From the NCBI RefSeq assembly GCF_014836755.1, contig NZ_JACSQF010000005.1:28017-92016 (forward strand): DNA of 64,000 bases, read 5' to 3'. Made by a program: the position numbers and the translations under genes. The notes under the pieces are model-generated. The model ran no database searches, was not told where the DNA came from, and saw only the letters and a program-made list of their open reading frames with translations. Of this stretch, positions 28,487 to 39,097 are shown piece by piece. The stretch comes from Oerskovia merdavium (GTDB lineage Bacteria; Actinomycetota; Actinomycetes; Actinomycetales; Cellulomonadaceae). The stretch's first letter is position 1, and the number at the start of each line of letters is the position of its first letter.

Positions 28487-28585
28487 CCTAAACCACCCGA
28501 GACCCGGCTCCCTGCGGGTCCGGACGCAGGAGCTCCCTCGTGGGGCCCTCGTGCTTTCCTCGCGCGGTCCGAGGTCGGGCAGCCG

Positions 28586-30076
28586 TCAGGGAGCCAGCGC
28601 GGGCAGGTGCGGGACGTCGAACTCCCGCCGCAGCACGCGCTGGGCCGCGTACCACCCGCCGAGCCCGTGGACACCGGGTCCCGGTGGGGTCGACGCCGAG
28701 CAGAGGTAGACCCCGTCGAGGCCGGTCGCGTACGGGTCGAGGCGCGCGCTCGGGCGTGCCAGGACGCGCCACATGCTGACGGCCCCCGCCGCGATGTCCC
28801 CGCCCACGTAGTTGGCGTTGTGCTCGCTCATGCGCGCGGCGGGCACGCACCGCGAGGTCACGACGACGTCGCGGAAGCCCGGTGCGAAGCGCTCGATCTG
28901 GGCGGTGATCGCCTCGGTGACGTCGAGCGTGGAGCCGGCCGGGACGTGCGCGTACGACCACAGGGGTCGCAGGTCACCGACCCGACGCGTCTCGTCGACG
29001 AGGCTCGGGTCGCTCACGAGGACCATGGGCCGCTCGGCGTGCTGCCCCTGCGCGACCGCGGCCTCCGCGGCGGCCATCTCGGCCCGTGCGCCACCCACGT
29101 GGACCGTCCCGGCACGCCCGACCTCGGCGTTCTGCCACGGCACGGGGCCTCGCAGCACGAAGTCGACCTTGGCGGCCGCGTTGCCGTAGGGGAACGCCGT
29201 GAGCGCTCTGGCCGCGCGTCCCGTGAGACGGGAACCGAACACCTCGACCACGGTGCGGGGAGTCGTGTCGAAGATGACGGCCCGGGCGGGCGGGAGGTCC
29301 GACTCCGAGCGCACCGGGTGGTCCGTCACGACCTCACCCCCGTGCGCCTCGAGGTCCGCGACCAGCGCGGTCACGATCGCCCCCGAGCCGCCGCGCGGGA
29401 CGGGCCAGCCGCCCTCGGTGTGCGCGAGCGACGCGAGCAGCATCGCCACCCCGGCCGAGGCCAGCGAGGGCATGGGCGCGATCCCGTGCGCTGCGACGCC
29501 CGTGAAGAGTGCGGGGGCGACGTCCCCGACGAAGCGTCGGTCCCAGGCCCGGGTGCCCTGCTCGAGGACGCCGAGCCCGAACCGGGCCGCGGTCGGTACC
29601 CCGCGCGGGAGGAGCCCCGCCGGGATGCTCCGCTTGTCGCCCAGAGCGGTCGCGACCGCATGGCCCGTGTTGCGTGACAGCGAGCCGACGAGCGAACGCC
29701 ACGCGGCGCCGTCGACCCCCAGCCCGTCGACCGTCCGGTCGAGGTCGCGGTAGGCGATCCCCGCGCGGCCCCCCGGGAGCGGCTGGGCGTACGAGACCTC
29801 CGGGACGAGCAGCTCGACGCCGCGCGAGGGAAGGTCGAACGCCTGGAAGAACGGCGACGCCCACGCCATGGGGTGCACCGCGGAGCAGATGTCGTGGACC
29901 AAGCCCTCGGCCAGCCCCAGGTCCAGGGTCCGCGACCCGCCCCCGATCGTGGGTTGTGCCTCGAGGACCCGCACGGACAGCCCGGCCCTGGCGCACGTCA
30001 CCGCCGCGGCGAGGCCGTTGGGCCCGGATCCGACGACGACGACGTCCACCTCGGTCAGGTGACGCGCCGGGGTCAC
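28586..30076 (-). CDS. FAD-dependent phytoene-desaturase-like oxidoreductase
   Basis: A 496-residue flavoprotein of the NAD(P)/FAD amine-oxidase/CrtI-like group. The dinucleotide fold is at the N-terminus (VDVVVVGSGPNGLAAAVTCARAG then VRVLEAQPTIGGGSRT), and the C-terminal FAD motif is LDGVYLCSASTPPGPGVHGLGGWYAA. The substrate is unknown: these proteins are often annotated as carotenoid desaturases, but no other carotenoid gene is nearby. The GTG at 30076 gives the domain start; it follows the cold-shock gene stop by 5 bases with no clear ribosome site, so translational coupling is possible. Confidence 0.8.
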   Translation of the reverse strand: MTPARHLTEVDVVVVGSGPNGLAAAVTCARAGLSVRVLEAQPTIGGGSRTLDLGLAEGLVHDICSAVHPMAWASPFFQAFDLPSRGVELLVPEVSYAQPLPGGRAGIAYRDLDRTVDGLGVDGAAWRSLVGSLSRNTGHAVATALGDKRSIPAGLLPRGVPTAARFGLGVLEQGTRAWDRRFVGDVAPALFTGVAAHGIAPMPSLASAGVAMLLASLAHTEGGWPVPRGGSGAIVTALVADLEAHGGEVVTDHPVRSESDLPPARAVIFDTTPRTVVEVFGSRLTGRAARALTAFPYGNAAAKVDFVLRGPVPWQNAEVGRAGTVHVGGARAEMAAAEAAVAQGQHAERPMVLVSDPSLVDETRRVGDLRPLWSYAHVPAGSTLDVTEAITAQIERFAPGFRDVVVTSRCVPAARMSEHNANYVGGDIAAGAVSMWRVLARPSARLDPYATGLDGVYLCSASTPPGPGVHGLGGWYAAQRVLRREFDVPHLPALAP

Positions 30077-30081
30077 GGCGT

Positions 30082-30285
30082 TCAGAGCGGGCGCACCTGT
30101 TCTGCCTGGGGGCCCTTCTGGCCCTGTCCTGGCTCGTACTCGACGGCCTGCCCCTCGTCGAGGGTGCGGTAGCCGTCGTTCTGGATCGCGCTGAAGTGGA
30201 CGAAGAGGTCCTGGCCGCCCGAGTCGGGGGTGATGAAGCCGAAGCCCTTCTCGGCGTTGAACCACTTGACGGTGCCCTGGGCCAT
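30082..30285 (-). CDS. Cold-shock-domain protein
   Basis: A 67-residue single OB-fold RNA/DNA chaperone. RNP1 (KGFGFIT) and RNP2 (LFVHFSAI) are intact, the start is [14 protein letters not shown], and length is standard. GAGGAGACGTCC precedes the ATG. It lies immediately upstream of the FAD oxidoreductase on the same strand. Which of the several csp paralogues it is cannot be told. Confidence 0.95.
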   Translation of the reverse strand: MAQGTVKWFNAEKGFGFITPDSGGQDLFVHFSAIQNDGYRTLDEGQAVEYEPGQGQKGPQAEQVRPL

Positions 30286-30505
30286 GGACGTCTCCTCGTG
30301 TGCCGGCGCGGACCTGCCGCGGTCGCCCGAGGACGACCACCGCCCTCGGTGCCTCCGAGCCTAGCCCGCGGGGTGCGCGCCGTCACCGGTACGCGCGACG
30401 CCGTGCACGCCGAGGACGTTCAGGACGGGGGCGGCGACGGACGGGACCCTGAGCGCTGCGGTCCGTCAGCCGACGAGAAGCCGCCGCAGACCCGCACGCG
30501 GCAGG

Positions 30506-31150
30506 TCAGGGGGCGACGGTCAGCGCGGACTTCACGATCACCAGGACGTCGCCCTCGCGGACGTCCACCTGCTTGACCTGCTCGGCCGGGACACCCAGGA
30601 CAGCGGCGACGGCCATCGCCGTCTCCTTGCGGTCCGCGGCGTACCAGATCGAGTTGACCGTGACGCCCGAGTCACCGGGGTAGGCCGCGAACTCGACCTT
30701 GGTGAACCCCTTGGCGTCCAGGGCTGCCTTGCCGACACGAGACTCCCCTTCGGGGCCCTTGTCGTTGAGGACGCGGACGAACGCTCCCTTGTCGGCTGCT
30801 GCCAGCAGGGCGGTGATGTCGGTCGCGGGGTCCGCGGGCGACTCCTCCTCGACCGGCGTCTCCTCGGTCGAGGGCTCCTCCTCGACCGGGGTCTCCTCGG
30901 TCGCGGGCTCCTCGGCGGGAGCCGACGCTGCCGGGGGCTTGGCCTCGGCCTCGGGCGTCGTTCCGCCGAAACCTCCGGAGACCGCGTAGACGCCGCCGAT
31001 CCCGACGACAGCGAAGATCCCGGCGACGAGCAGGAACGGCCAGGTCTTGCTCCACCTGCTGCGCGGAGCGCGGTACACCCCGACGGGCGCGCCCTCGGGC
31101 GCGGGGACGTCGAACTCGTCGGGCGCGTAGGGGTAATCGCTCTTGCTCAC
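30506..31150 (-). CDS. LytR C-terminal-domain membrane protein
   Basis: A 214-residue bitopic protein: cytoplasmic N-terminus, one membrane helix (about 37-58, FLLVAGIFAVVGIGGVYAV), an extracytoplasmic acidic linker with repeated EETPVEEEP units (about 75-110), and a LytR_C domain (about 115-214; VRVLNDKG, VNSIWYAADRKETAMAVAAVLG). LytR_C domains accompany cell-wall polymer ligases, but here the catalytic LCP domain is missing. GTG at 31150 is preceded by TACCCT at 6 bases, a likely leaderless start. It follows the DUF3263 gene by 31 bases on the same strand. Confidence 0.85.
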   Translation of the reverse strand: MSKSDYPYAPDEFDVPAPEGAPVGVYRAPRSRWSKTWPFLLVAGIFAVVGIGGVYAVSGGFGGTTPEAEAKPPAASAPAEEPATEETPVEEEPSTEETPVEEESPADPATDITALLAAADKGAFVRVLNDKGPEGESRVGKAALDAKGFTKVEFAAYPGDSGVTVNSIWYAADRKETAMAVAAVLGVPAEQVKQVDVREGDVLVIVKSALTVAP

Positions 31151-31156
31151 GCCGAC

Positions 31157-31162
31157 AGGGTA
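31157..31162 (-). promoter_or_regulatory. -10 element, leaderless start of the LytR_C gene
   Basis: TACCCT on the minus strand, 6 bases before the GTG at 31150, without a ribosome-binding site. Confidence 0.45.
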
Positions 31163-31181
31163 GCCCGTCTCGCCCGGCAGA

Positions 31182-31508
31182 TTAAACGTCGCCGAGCCGG
31201 CGAGCTGAGCGGGCGCGCTGACGCGTGGACCGCATCCGGCGCAGACGCTTCACGAGCATGGGGTCGTGGGCCAGTGCCTCAGGGGAGTCGATCAGGGCGT
31301 TGAGCGCCTGGTAGTAGCGGGTCGCCGTCATGTCGAAGAGCTCGCGGACAGCCTGCTCCTTGGCGCCCGCGTACTTCCACCACTGACGCTCGAAAGCGAG
31401 GATCTGCTGGTCGCGTTCCGAGAGTCCAGAACCCTGCTGCTCGTCCGGCCCCGTGCTGTCCAGGGACGGTGCGACGAGGTGCTCGGTCTCGGCGAACGCT
31501 TCGCTCAT
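31182..31508 (-). CDS. DUF3263 family protein
   Basis: A 108-residue small basic protein. The conserved block [46 protein letters not shown] identifies DUF3263, a helix-turn-helix-like family restricted to actinobacteria, with an Arg-rich C-terminus ([15 protein letters not shown]). It is probably DNA-associated, by fold resemblance only. ATG at 31508 was chosen because GAGGAAC lies 5 bases upstream. DUF3263 and LytR_C genes are commonly neighbours in actinobacteria, as here. Confidence 0.88.
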   Translation of the reverse strand: MSEAFAETEHLVAPSLDSTGPDEQQGSGLSERDQQILAFERQWWKYAGAKEQAVRELFDMTATRYYQALNALIDSPEALAHDPMLVKRLRRMRSTRQRARSARRLGDV

Positions 31509-31612
31509 GGGCAGTTCCTCACTCGTCGGGACGTCCTGCACCGACGAACGGTGGGGACCTGGGCGTCTTCAGCCTACGCGCGAACGACAAAGGTGTCATT
31601 CAACGGCTCGCG

Positions 31613-31618
31613 TACTCT
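31613..31618 (+). promoter_or_regulatory. -10 element, leaderless start of ung
   Basis: TACTCT, 6 bases before the GTG at 31625, with no ribosome-binding site. Confidence 0.45.
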
Positions 31619-31624
31619 CGCCGC

Positions 31625-32365
31625 GTGAACAGCTCCGCGACGCCCGCCTCCGCCGACTCCCTCGACCGTTCCTCGGCCACCGTCTCGCAACGACCGCTCG
31701 ACGAGATCATGGCCCCCGACTGGGCGGCCGCCCTCGCTCCCGTCGAGCCGCAGCTGCGCGCCGTGGGCGACTTCCTCCGCGCGGAGACCGCGGCCGGACG
31801 CCCGTACCAGCCTGCGCCGTCGGACATCCTGCGGGCCTTCCAGCGCCCGCTCGCCGACGTACGCGTCCTGATCGTGGGCCAGGACCCCTACCCCACACCC
31901 GGCCACGCCATGGGCCTGTCGTTCTCCGTCCAGCCGCACGTGCGCCCCGTGCCACGCTCGCTCCAGAACATCTACGCCGAGATGGCGACCGACCTCGGGA
32001 CCCCGACGCCCGTGCACGGCGACCTGTCCGCGTGGAGCGACCAGGGCGTCATGCTGCTCAACAGGGTCCTGACGGTCGGCGACGGCGACGCCGGGTCGCA
32101 CCGCCGCAAGGGCTGGGAGGCCATCACCGAGGCCGCGATCCGCGCGCTCGTGGCCCGCGACCGCCCGCTCGTCGCGATCCTCTGGGGACGCGACGCCGCG
32201 ACGCTCAAGCCGCTCCTGGGCAGCACGCCCGTGGTCGAGAGCGCGCACCCCAGCCCGCTGTCCGCCCGGCGGGGGTTCTTCGGGTCCCGGCCGTTCTCGC
32301 GCGTCGACGAGCTGCTCGTCGCCCAGGGTGCGGCCCCCGTCGACTGGACGCTGCCAGCGGCCTGA
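31625..32365 (+). CDS. ung: Uracil-DNA glycosylase (family 1)
   Basis: A 246-residue enzyme that excises uracil from DNA as the first step of base-excision repair. Motif A is [20 protein letters not shown] with the catalytic Asp; actinobacterial Ung proteins have Pro where E. coli has His after GQDPY. Motif B is [18 protein letters not shown] with the catalytic His and the Leu-intercalation region. The GTG start gives a disordered N-terminus of about 30 residues. It is divergent from the DUF3263 gene and followed by an SGNH hydrolase. Confidence 0.95.
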   Translation: MNSSATPASADSLDRSSATVSQRPLDEIMAPDWAAALAPVEPQLRAVGDFLRAETAAGRPYQPAPSDILRAFQRPLADVRVLIVGQDPYPTPGHAMGLSFSVQPHVRPVPRSLQNIYAEMATDLGTPTPVHGDLSAWSDQGVMLLNRVLTVGDGDAGSHRRKGWEAITEAAIRALVARDRPLVAILWGRDAATLKPLLGSTPVVESAHPSPLSARRGFFGSRPFSRVDELLVAQGAAPVDWTLPAA

Positions 32366-32449
32366 GGCACGGCGTCGGGCCGGGCCGGGTCGTGCCGTCG
32401 GGCCGGGAGGTCACGCGACGCACGGCCCCCGTTGTCACACAATGGACCG

Positions 32450-33271
32450 GTGACCACCTCGCACCCGGACGATGAGAACACGCCCCGATGGGCCAGCTAC
32501 GTCGCGATCGGCGACTCGTTCACGGAAGGACTCTGGGACCCCTACCCGAACGACCCGGACCGCCAGCGCGGCTGGGCCGACCTCCTCGCAGGGCACCTGT
32601 CGACGCGACGCAGCGCCGCAGGCCGGGCCCCGCTCCAGTACGCCAACCTCGCGATCCGCGGCCGGCTCCTGCGCTCGATCCTGACCGAGCAGGTGCCGGC
32701 CGCGATCGCGCTCAAGCCGGACCTGGTGAGCCTCATCGGCGGTGGCAACGACATCCTGCGTCCCGCGGCCGACGTCGACCGCCTGGCCCGCAACCTCGAG
32801 CACGCGGTCGCCCGGCTGCGCGCCGAGGGCATCGACGTCCTCCTGGGCACGGGCTTCGACACGTCGGGGTCGCCCCTCGTGGGCCTCACGCGCGGCCGCG
32901 TGGGCGTCTACAACACCCACATCTGGTCGATCGCGCGCCGTCACGGCGCGCACGTCCTGGACCTGTGGGGCATGGCGTCGCTCCACGACTGGCGCATGTG
33001 GTCCGAGGACCGCATCCACCTGACCCCGGACGGGCACCGGCGCGTCGCGCAGGCCGCGCTCGTGGGCCTGGGCCAGGCGCCCGACGACGCCGCGTGGGAC
33101 GACCCGCTGTCGCCACTGCCGCCCGTCCCGCTCCTCGACCGCGCCCGGCAGAACGCCGAGTGGGTGCGGGTGCACGTGTACCCGTGGGCGACGCGGCGGC
33201 TCCGCGGGCAGTCCTCGGGCGACCTGCGAGAGCCCAAGGTGCCCGTGCTGACGCCCGTGCAGTCGCAGTAG
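32450..33271 (+). CDS. SGNH/GDSL-family hydrolase
   Basis: A 273-residue esterase/lipase-fold protein without a signal peptide. The four SGNH blocks are visible: block I YVAIGDSFTEG with Ser23, block II Gly in the RGRLLRSI region, block III SLIGGGNDIL with Asn, and block V DRIHLTPDGHRR with the Asp-His pair. Substrate unknown. The C-terminal ~60 residues are basic and possibly disordered. The GTG chosen lies 6 bases after CACAAT, a possible leaderless promoter. Confidence 0.88.
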   Translation: MTTSHPDDENTPRWASYVAIGDSFTEGLWDPYPNDPDRQRGWADLLAGHLSTRRSAAGRAPLQYANLAIRGRLLRSILTEQVPAAIALKPDLVSLIGGGNDILRPAADVDRLARNLEHAVARLRAEGIDVLLGTGFDTSGSPLVGLTRGRVGVYNTHIWSIARRHGAHVLDLWGMASLHDWRMWSEDRIHLTPDGHRRVAQAALVGLGQAPDDAAWDDPLSPLPPVPLLDRARQNAEWVRVHVYPWATRRLRGQSSGDLREPKVPVLTPVQSQ

Positions 33272-33344
33272 CGAGCCGGGCACAAGGCCCGGGCGCCTGC
33301 AGGGTGTCGGCGTCCCTGAGGCACGAGCACCCCCTGGTGCTGCG

Positions 33345-33399
33345 ACGACGAAGGCCGGTGTCCCGCGAGCTCGAGCTGCGGGACACCGGCCTTCGTCGT
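33345..33399. terminator. Bidirectional 22-bp hairpin between SGNH gene and tRNA-Thr
   Basis: Arms 33345-33366 (ACGACGAAGGCCGGTGTCCC...) and 33378-33399 are perfectly complementary over 22 bp with an 11-base loop. It ends the SGNH transcript on the plus strand and the tRNA transcript on the minus strand. Confidence 0.85.
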
Positions 33400-33408
33400 T
33401 CCTGACGG

Positions 33409-33481
33409 AGCCGCCTGTCGGGTTCGAACCGACGACCTTTCGCTTACAAGGCGAGTGCTCTACCAGCTGAGCTAAGGCGGC
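33409..33481 (-). tRNA. tRNA-Thr (UGU anticodon)
   Basis: A 73-base cloverleaf on the minus strand. The acceptor stem GCCGCCT/AGGCGGC is perfect, the D arm has AGCTCAGCTGGTAGAGC, the anticodon loop CTTGTAA gives anticodon TGT (Thr, ACA codons), and the T arm contains GGTTCGAACC. CCA is not encoded. A -10-like TAGGCT lies at 33521-33526 about 40 bases upstream. It is a single, isolated tRNA gene. Confidence 0.95.
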
Positions 33482-33520
33482 ACGCCACCCGAGGGCAGCG
33501 GCACCCTGAGGTGCGCGAAC

Positions 33521-33526
33521 AGCCTA
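33521..33526 (-). promoter_or_regulatory. -10 element of tRNA-Thr
   Basis: TAGGCT on the minus strand, about 40 bases before the mature tRNA 5' end; the only promoter-like hexamer in this gap. Confidence 0.4.
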
Positions 33527-33607
33527 CCGGGTGCCGGGCGTGCCGTGGACGTCCGGTGCATCCGATGGACGTCCCTCGACCGGGCATCGCCGGGGGCCGC
33601 CGCGGCA

Positions 33608-33686
33608 CGAGCATGCGGTCGGCGTGCGCCGAGCATGCGGTCGGCGTCCGTTCCCAGCCCGGGAACGACGGCAACCGCATGCTCGG
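33608..33686 (-). terminator. Terminator of the thioredoxin-fold gene with a duplicated arm
   Basis: The 5' arm (about 33661-33686, read on the minus strand) can pair with CGAGCATGCGGTCGGCGT at 33630-33647 and its surroundings, giving a stem of about 26 bp with few mismatches. The same 18-base arm is repeated at 33608-33625, so two mutually exclusive hairpins are possible. It begins 14 bases after the stop codon of the gene at 33700. Confidence 0.75.
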
Positions 33687-33699
33687 CACCGGAAGGGGA

Positions 33700-34545
33700 T
33701 CAGCCCTTGGCCGCCTCGACCGCAGCGGAGAGCGCGGTCGGGTCGCTCCAGTTCCCGTCCCAGCGCTCACCGTTGATCGTGATGGTCGGCGTGCCGAACC
33801 CACCGCTCTGCGGGTTGGCGAGGTCCGGGTTCTGGGTCGCCAGGTTCGTCGCGCCCTCGACCCAGTCGCCGAACTGGTCGACCGCGTCGCCCGCGGCGAT
33901 CTTGTCGGCCACGTCGGCCGGGACGCCCACGCTCTTGGCGATCTCGGCGATCTGCTGGTCGGTCAGCGTCTCCTTGTTCTCCTCGGGCTGGTTGACGAAC
34001 ATCGCCGAGTTGAACGCGTTGAGCTGCTCGGGAGCGTGCTCGGCGATGTAGGCGGCGGCAGCGGCCGAGCGCGTCGAGAACTGCTGGGCGTTCGCCATGC
34101 GGTCGAGGATCGCCACGGGGTGCAGCACGACGTTCACGTCGCCGGCCTCGCGCAGCTGGTCGAGCGAGGCGCCGTTGATCTCCTCGAACTGCCCGCAGAT
34201 GGGGCACATGTAGTCGAAGTACACGCCGACGTCGACCGCGCCGTCGGTGCTGGTGCCGGCCACACCGTCCGCCCCGATGGAGATGCCGGCCGTGTCGCTC
34301 GCCGTGCCGGGCGCGGTGACTCCGGTGAGCGGCTCGGTGACGCGAGCCTCCTTCTGGTTCATCGCTGGGATGAACACCCAGAGGAAGGCGCCGATGAGGA
34401 CCGCGAGGCCGCCCACGAGGGCGCCGATCGTGATCGCTCGGTTGCGCTTGTCGCGCTTGGCCTGTGCCTCGCGCAGCGCGAGGGCCTCGGCTCGGGCCGC
34501 GTCGCGGCGGTCGGCCTTGGTCTGACGGGATTCGTTCGTCGACAT
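33700..34545 (-). CDS. DsbA-family thioredoxin-fold membrane-anchored protein
   Basis: A 281-residue protein with a charged cytoplasmic N-terminus, one membrane helix (about 36-58, AITIGALVGGLAVLIGAFLWVF) and an extracytoplasmic DsbA-like thioredoxin domain. The redox motif is Cys114-Pro-Ile-Cys117 (YFDYMCPICGQFE), and the cis-Pro loop is FGTPTITING. It should form or isomerise disulfides in secreted proteins. ATG with AAGGA at 5 bases supports the start. It lies 135 bases downstream of a membrane protein with two loop cysteines, a possible partner, and a hairpin terminator follows. Confidence 0.92.
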   Translation of the reverse strand: MSTNESRQTKADRRDAARAEALALREAQAKRDKRNRAITIGALVGGLAVLIGAFLWVFIPAMNQKEARVTEPLTGVTAPGTASDTAGISIGADGVAGTSTDGAVDVGVYFDYMCPICGQFEEINGASLDQLREAGDVNVVLHPVAILDRMANAQQFSTRSAAAAAYIAEHAPEQLNAFNSAMFVNQPEENKETLTDQQIAEIAKSVGVPADVADKIAAGDAVDQFGDWVEGATNLATQNPDLANPQSGGFGTPTITINGERWDGNWSDPTALSAAVEAAKG

Positions 34546-34680
34546 GAGAGTCCTTGGAAGTCGTTCGGGGCGCGGTGTCCCGGAAGGGGCCGCGCAGGTC
34601 GCGTGAAGGCGGCCGTGCCGCGCGCGCCGGGGTGCGGGTGGCACCGGTCGCGCGGCGGTGACGAGTCGGGTGGCGAGTCG

Positions 34681-35313
34681 TCAGGCGGCCGCGAGAGCCA
34701 CCGGTGGCCCCCGCAGCGACCGCACCGCGGCGAGCGCCAGATGGTGCAGGACCTTGGTGGCCGAGCGGACGACCTGGCGGCACGCGTCGGCGACAGGGGC
34801 GAGCGGGCGGTGCAGCAGCACAGCGAGGTTCCGGGGGCGCAGGACGCCTACGAGCCGGTCACGGACGCGCAGCGCGACGGCGGCGAGGCCGCAGCCCGCG
34901 ACCAGGAGCGCGAGGTGCGCGAGCAGCACGGGCAGGGCCAGCACCCCGACGACCGTGACGACCCGCGTGGGGTCTCCCCCCAGGGCGGCGGTCCCGGCCG
35001 GGCACTCGGCGGTCTCTCGCAGGAGGGCCAGGTGGATACCGGCGACGCCCCAGCCTCCCGGGGCGGGCAGGCACTGGTGGACGACGCTGAAGCCGCGGTC
35101 CGCGAGGAGGGACAGGGTCCCGACGACGAGCAGGAACCCGGCGACGACGAGCGAGGTCACGGTCGAGAACCGGCGGACCGAGGCTTCTGCGGAGCCCGCG
35201 CGGACGGACTGCGCGCGCACGACCGTACGGACCGCAGCGCGTGGCGCGGTCTCGTTCGGGGGCGTTCCGGGCGACGCACCGTGTGGTGCGCCCGGTGCGG
35301 ACGTCCTGGTCAC
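34681..35313 (-). CDS. Unrecognised membrane protein with two loop cysteines
   Basis: A 210-residue protein that I cannot assign to a family. It has a first hydrophobic helix (about 50-72, VTSLVVAGFLLVVGTLSLLA), a loop of about 45 residues with two cysteines (HQCLPAPGGWG and ETAECPAGTAA), a second hydrophobic region (VVTVVGVLALPVLLAHLALLVAGCGLAAVAL) and a basic tail with more hydrophobic helices. Predicted topology places the loop outside, where the cysteines could form a disulfide. It sits between a Ser/Thr kinase (49 bases upstream) and a DsbA-like protein (135 bases downstream), all on the same strand, so a role as redox partner is possible but unproven. There is no CxxC, so it is not a clear VKOR or DsbD. 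Confidence 0.6.
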   Translation of the reverse strand: MTRTSAPGAPHGASPGTPPNETAPRAAVRTVVRAQSVRAGSAEASVRRFSTVTSLVVAGFLLVVGTLSLLADRGFSVVHQCLPAPGGWGVAGIHLALLRETAECPAGTAALGGDPTRVVTVVGVLALPVLLAHLALLVAGCGLAAVALRVRDRLVGVLRPRNLAVLLHRPLAPVADACRQVVRSATKVLHHLALAAVRSLRGPPVALAAA

Positions 35314-35362
35314 GGGGTCAGCGTACTCGGACAGCCTGGGAGTTTTCGGTGAGGCTGCGGGA

Positions 35363-37510
<2,148 letters not shown>

Positions 37511-37630
37511 GGTGTCAAGGTATCGACAATTCGCGTCCGCGCCCTGCTCTCCCGTGAGCAGGTGAGACGCGGCACGGATAACCTGGGTGGAGATTCACGG
37601 ACGTTCAACCGAATATCAAGGAGATCTCCA

Positions 37631-39097
37631 TTGACTGGCAAAGACGGCTACGACCTCGTCGTGGTGTCCAACCGGCTCCCGGTCGACTTCACGGTCGACC
37701 ACGAGGGACGCGTCGACTGGAAGCGCTCTCCGGGAGGACTCGTCACGGCTCTCGAGCCGGTCATGCAGAAGTCGGACGGCGCCTGGGTGGGCTGGTCCGG
37801 CGCGCCTGACCTCGAGGTCGAGCCCTTCGACGCGGACGACATGCGCCTGGTGCCCGTGACGCTGTCGGCCACCGAGATCGAGCGCTACTACGAGGGCTTC
37901 TCGAACGACACGCTGTGGCCGCTCTACCACGACGTGATCGCTCCCCCCGCGTTCCACCGGCAGTGGTGGGACGCCTACCGGCGCGTCAACCAGCGCTTCG
38001 CCGACGCCGCCGCGGCCCAGGCCGAGCAGGGCGCGACCGTCTGGGTGCACGACTACCAGCTCCAGCTCGTGCCCCGCATGCTGCGCGAGCAGCGACCGGA
38101 CCTGCGCATCGGCTTCTTCAACCACATCCCCTTCCCGCCGCTCGAGCTGTTCCAGCAGCTCCCGTGGCGCCGCCAGGTCATCGACGGGCTCCTGGGCGCG
38201 GACCTCATCGGCTTCCAGCGCGCGGGCGACGCCTCGAACTTCATCCGGGCGGTGCGTCGCCTGACCGGCTACACGACCCGCGGGCCCATCGTCACGACCC
38301 CGGCGACCGAGGACAGCCCCGCCCGCCACGTGCGCGCCGCGGCCTTCCCCATCTCGATCGACTCGCACACGTTCGACGAGCTCGCCCGGACCCCTGAGGT
38401 CCAGGCCCGCTCGCGCGAGATCCGGGCCGACCTCGGAGATCCCGAGGTCATGATGCTCGGGGTCGACCGGCTCGACTACACCAAGGGCATCCGGCACCGG
38501 ATCAAGGCCTACGGCGAGATCCTCCAGGACGGGCGGATCGACGTCGAGCACGTCACGCTCGTCCAGGTCGCGAGCCCCAGCCGCGAGAACGTGGGCGCTT
38601 ACCAGGAGCTGCGCGAGCAGGTCGAGGCCCTCGTGGGACGCATCAACGGCGAGTACGCCGAGATCGGCCACGCCGCGATCCACTACCTCCACCACTCGTA
38701 CCCGCCCGAGGAGATGGCCGCGCTCTACCTCGCGGCCGACGTCATGCTCGTCACCTCGCTGCGCGACGGCATGAACCTCGTCGCCAAGGAGTACATCGCG
38801 GCCCGTTCGGACGACCAGGGCGTGCTCGTGCTGTCGGAGTTCACGGGCGCGGCCGACGAGCTCGCGAGCGGTGCTCTGCTCGTCAACCCGCACGACATCG
38901 ACGGCATGAAGGACATCATCGTCGCGGCGGCCCACATGGACCCGCGCGAGCAGCGCAAGCGGATGCGCCGCCTGCGTCGACGCGTCCTCGCGGACGACGT
39001 CTCGAAGTGGTCCGAGTCCTTCCTGGGCGTGCTGCAGGCCATGCCGTCGCGCGACACGCCCCGACGCCAGGAGCCGGTCGAGGGAGAGGGCGCGTGA
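37631..39097 (+). CDS. otsA: Trehalose-6-phosphate synthase (GT20)
   Basis: A 488-residue retaining glycosyltransferase that makes trehalose 6-phosphate from a nucleotide-glucose and glucose 6-phosphate. GT20 features: VVVSNRLPV at the N-terminus, WVHDYQLQLVPRMLREQRPDLRIGFFNHIPFP, GVDRLDYTKGI, and SLRDGMNLVAKEYIAAR near the C-terminus. The best start is the TTG at 37631, with AAGGAG 8 bases upstream; no ATG or GTG gives a better N-terminus. It overlaps otsB by 4 bases. Trehalose serves as osmo- and stress protectant. Confidence 0.95.
   Translation: MTGKDGYDLVVVSNRLPVDFTVDHEGRVDWKRSPGGLVTALEPVMQKSDGAWVGWSGAPDLEVEPFDADDMRLVPVTLSATEIERYYEGFSNDTLWPLYHDVIAPPAFHRQWWDAYRRVNQRFADAAAAQAEQGATVWVHDYQLQLVPRMLREQRPDLRIGFFNHIPFPPLELFQQLPWRRQVIDGLLGADLIGFQRAGDASNFIRAVRRLTGYTTRGPIVTTPATEDSPARHVRAAAFPISIDSHTFDELARTPEVQARSREIRADLGDPEVMMLGVDRLDYTKGIRHRIKAYGEILQDGRIDVEHVTLVQVASPSRENVGAYQELREQVEALVGRINGEYAEIGHAAIHYLHHSYPPEEMAALYLAADVMLVTSLRDGMNLVAKEYIAARSDDQGVLVLSEFTGAADELASGALLVNPHDIDGMKDIIVAAAHMDPREQRKRMRRLRRRVLADDVSKWSESFLGVLQAMPSRDTPRRQEPVEGEGA

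Noticed and set aside
28586-30076. Naming the FAD oxidoreductase crtI.
   Set aside because: No phytoene synthase or other carotenoid gene is nearby, and the family covers many unrelated substrates.
33409-33481. tRNA-Thr as an integration (att) site.
   Set aside because: No integrase gene and no repeat of the tRNA 3' end was seen nearby; the flanking genes look ordinary.
34681-35313. Assignment of the membrane protein as VKOR.
   Set aside because: VKOR needs a CxxC and a second cysteine pair within a four-helix bundle; here only two spaced loop cysteines and no CxxC are present.
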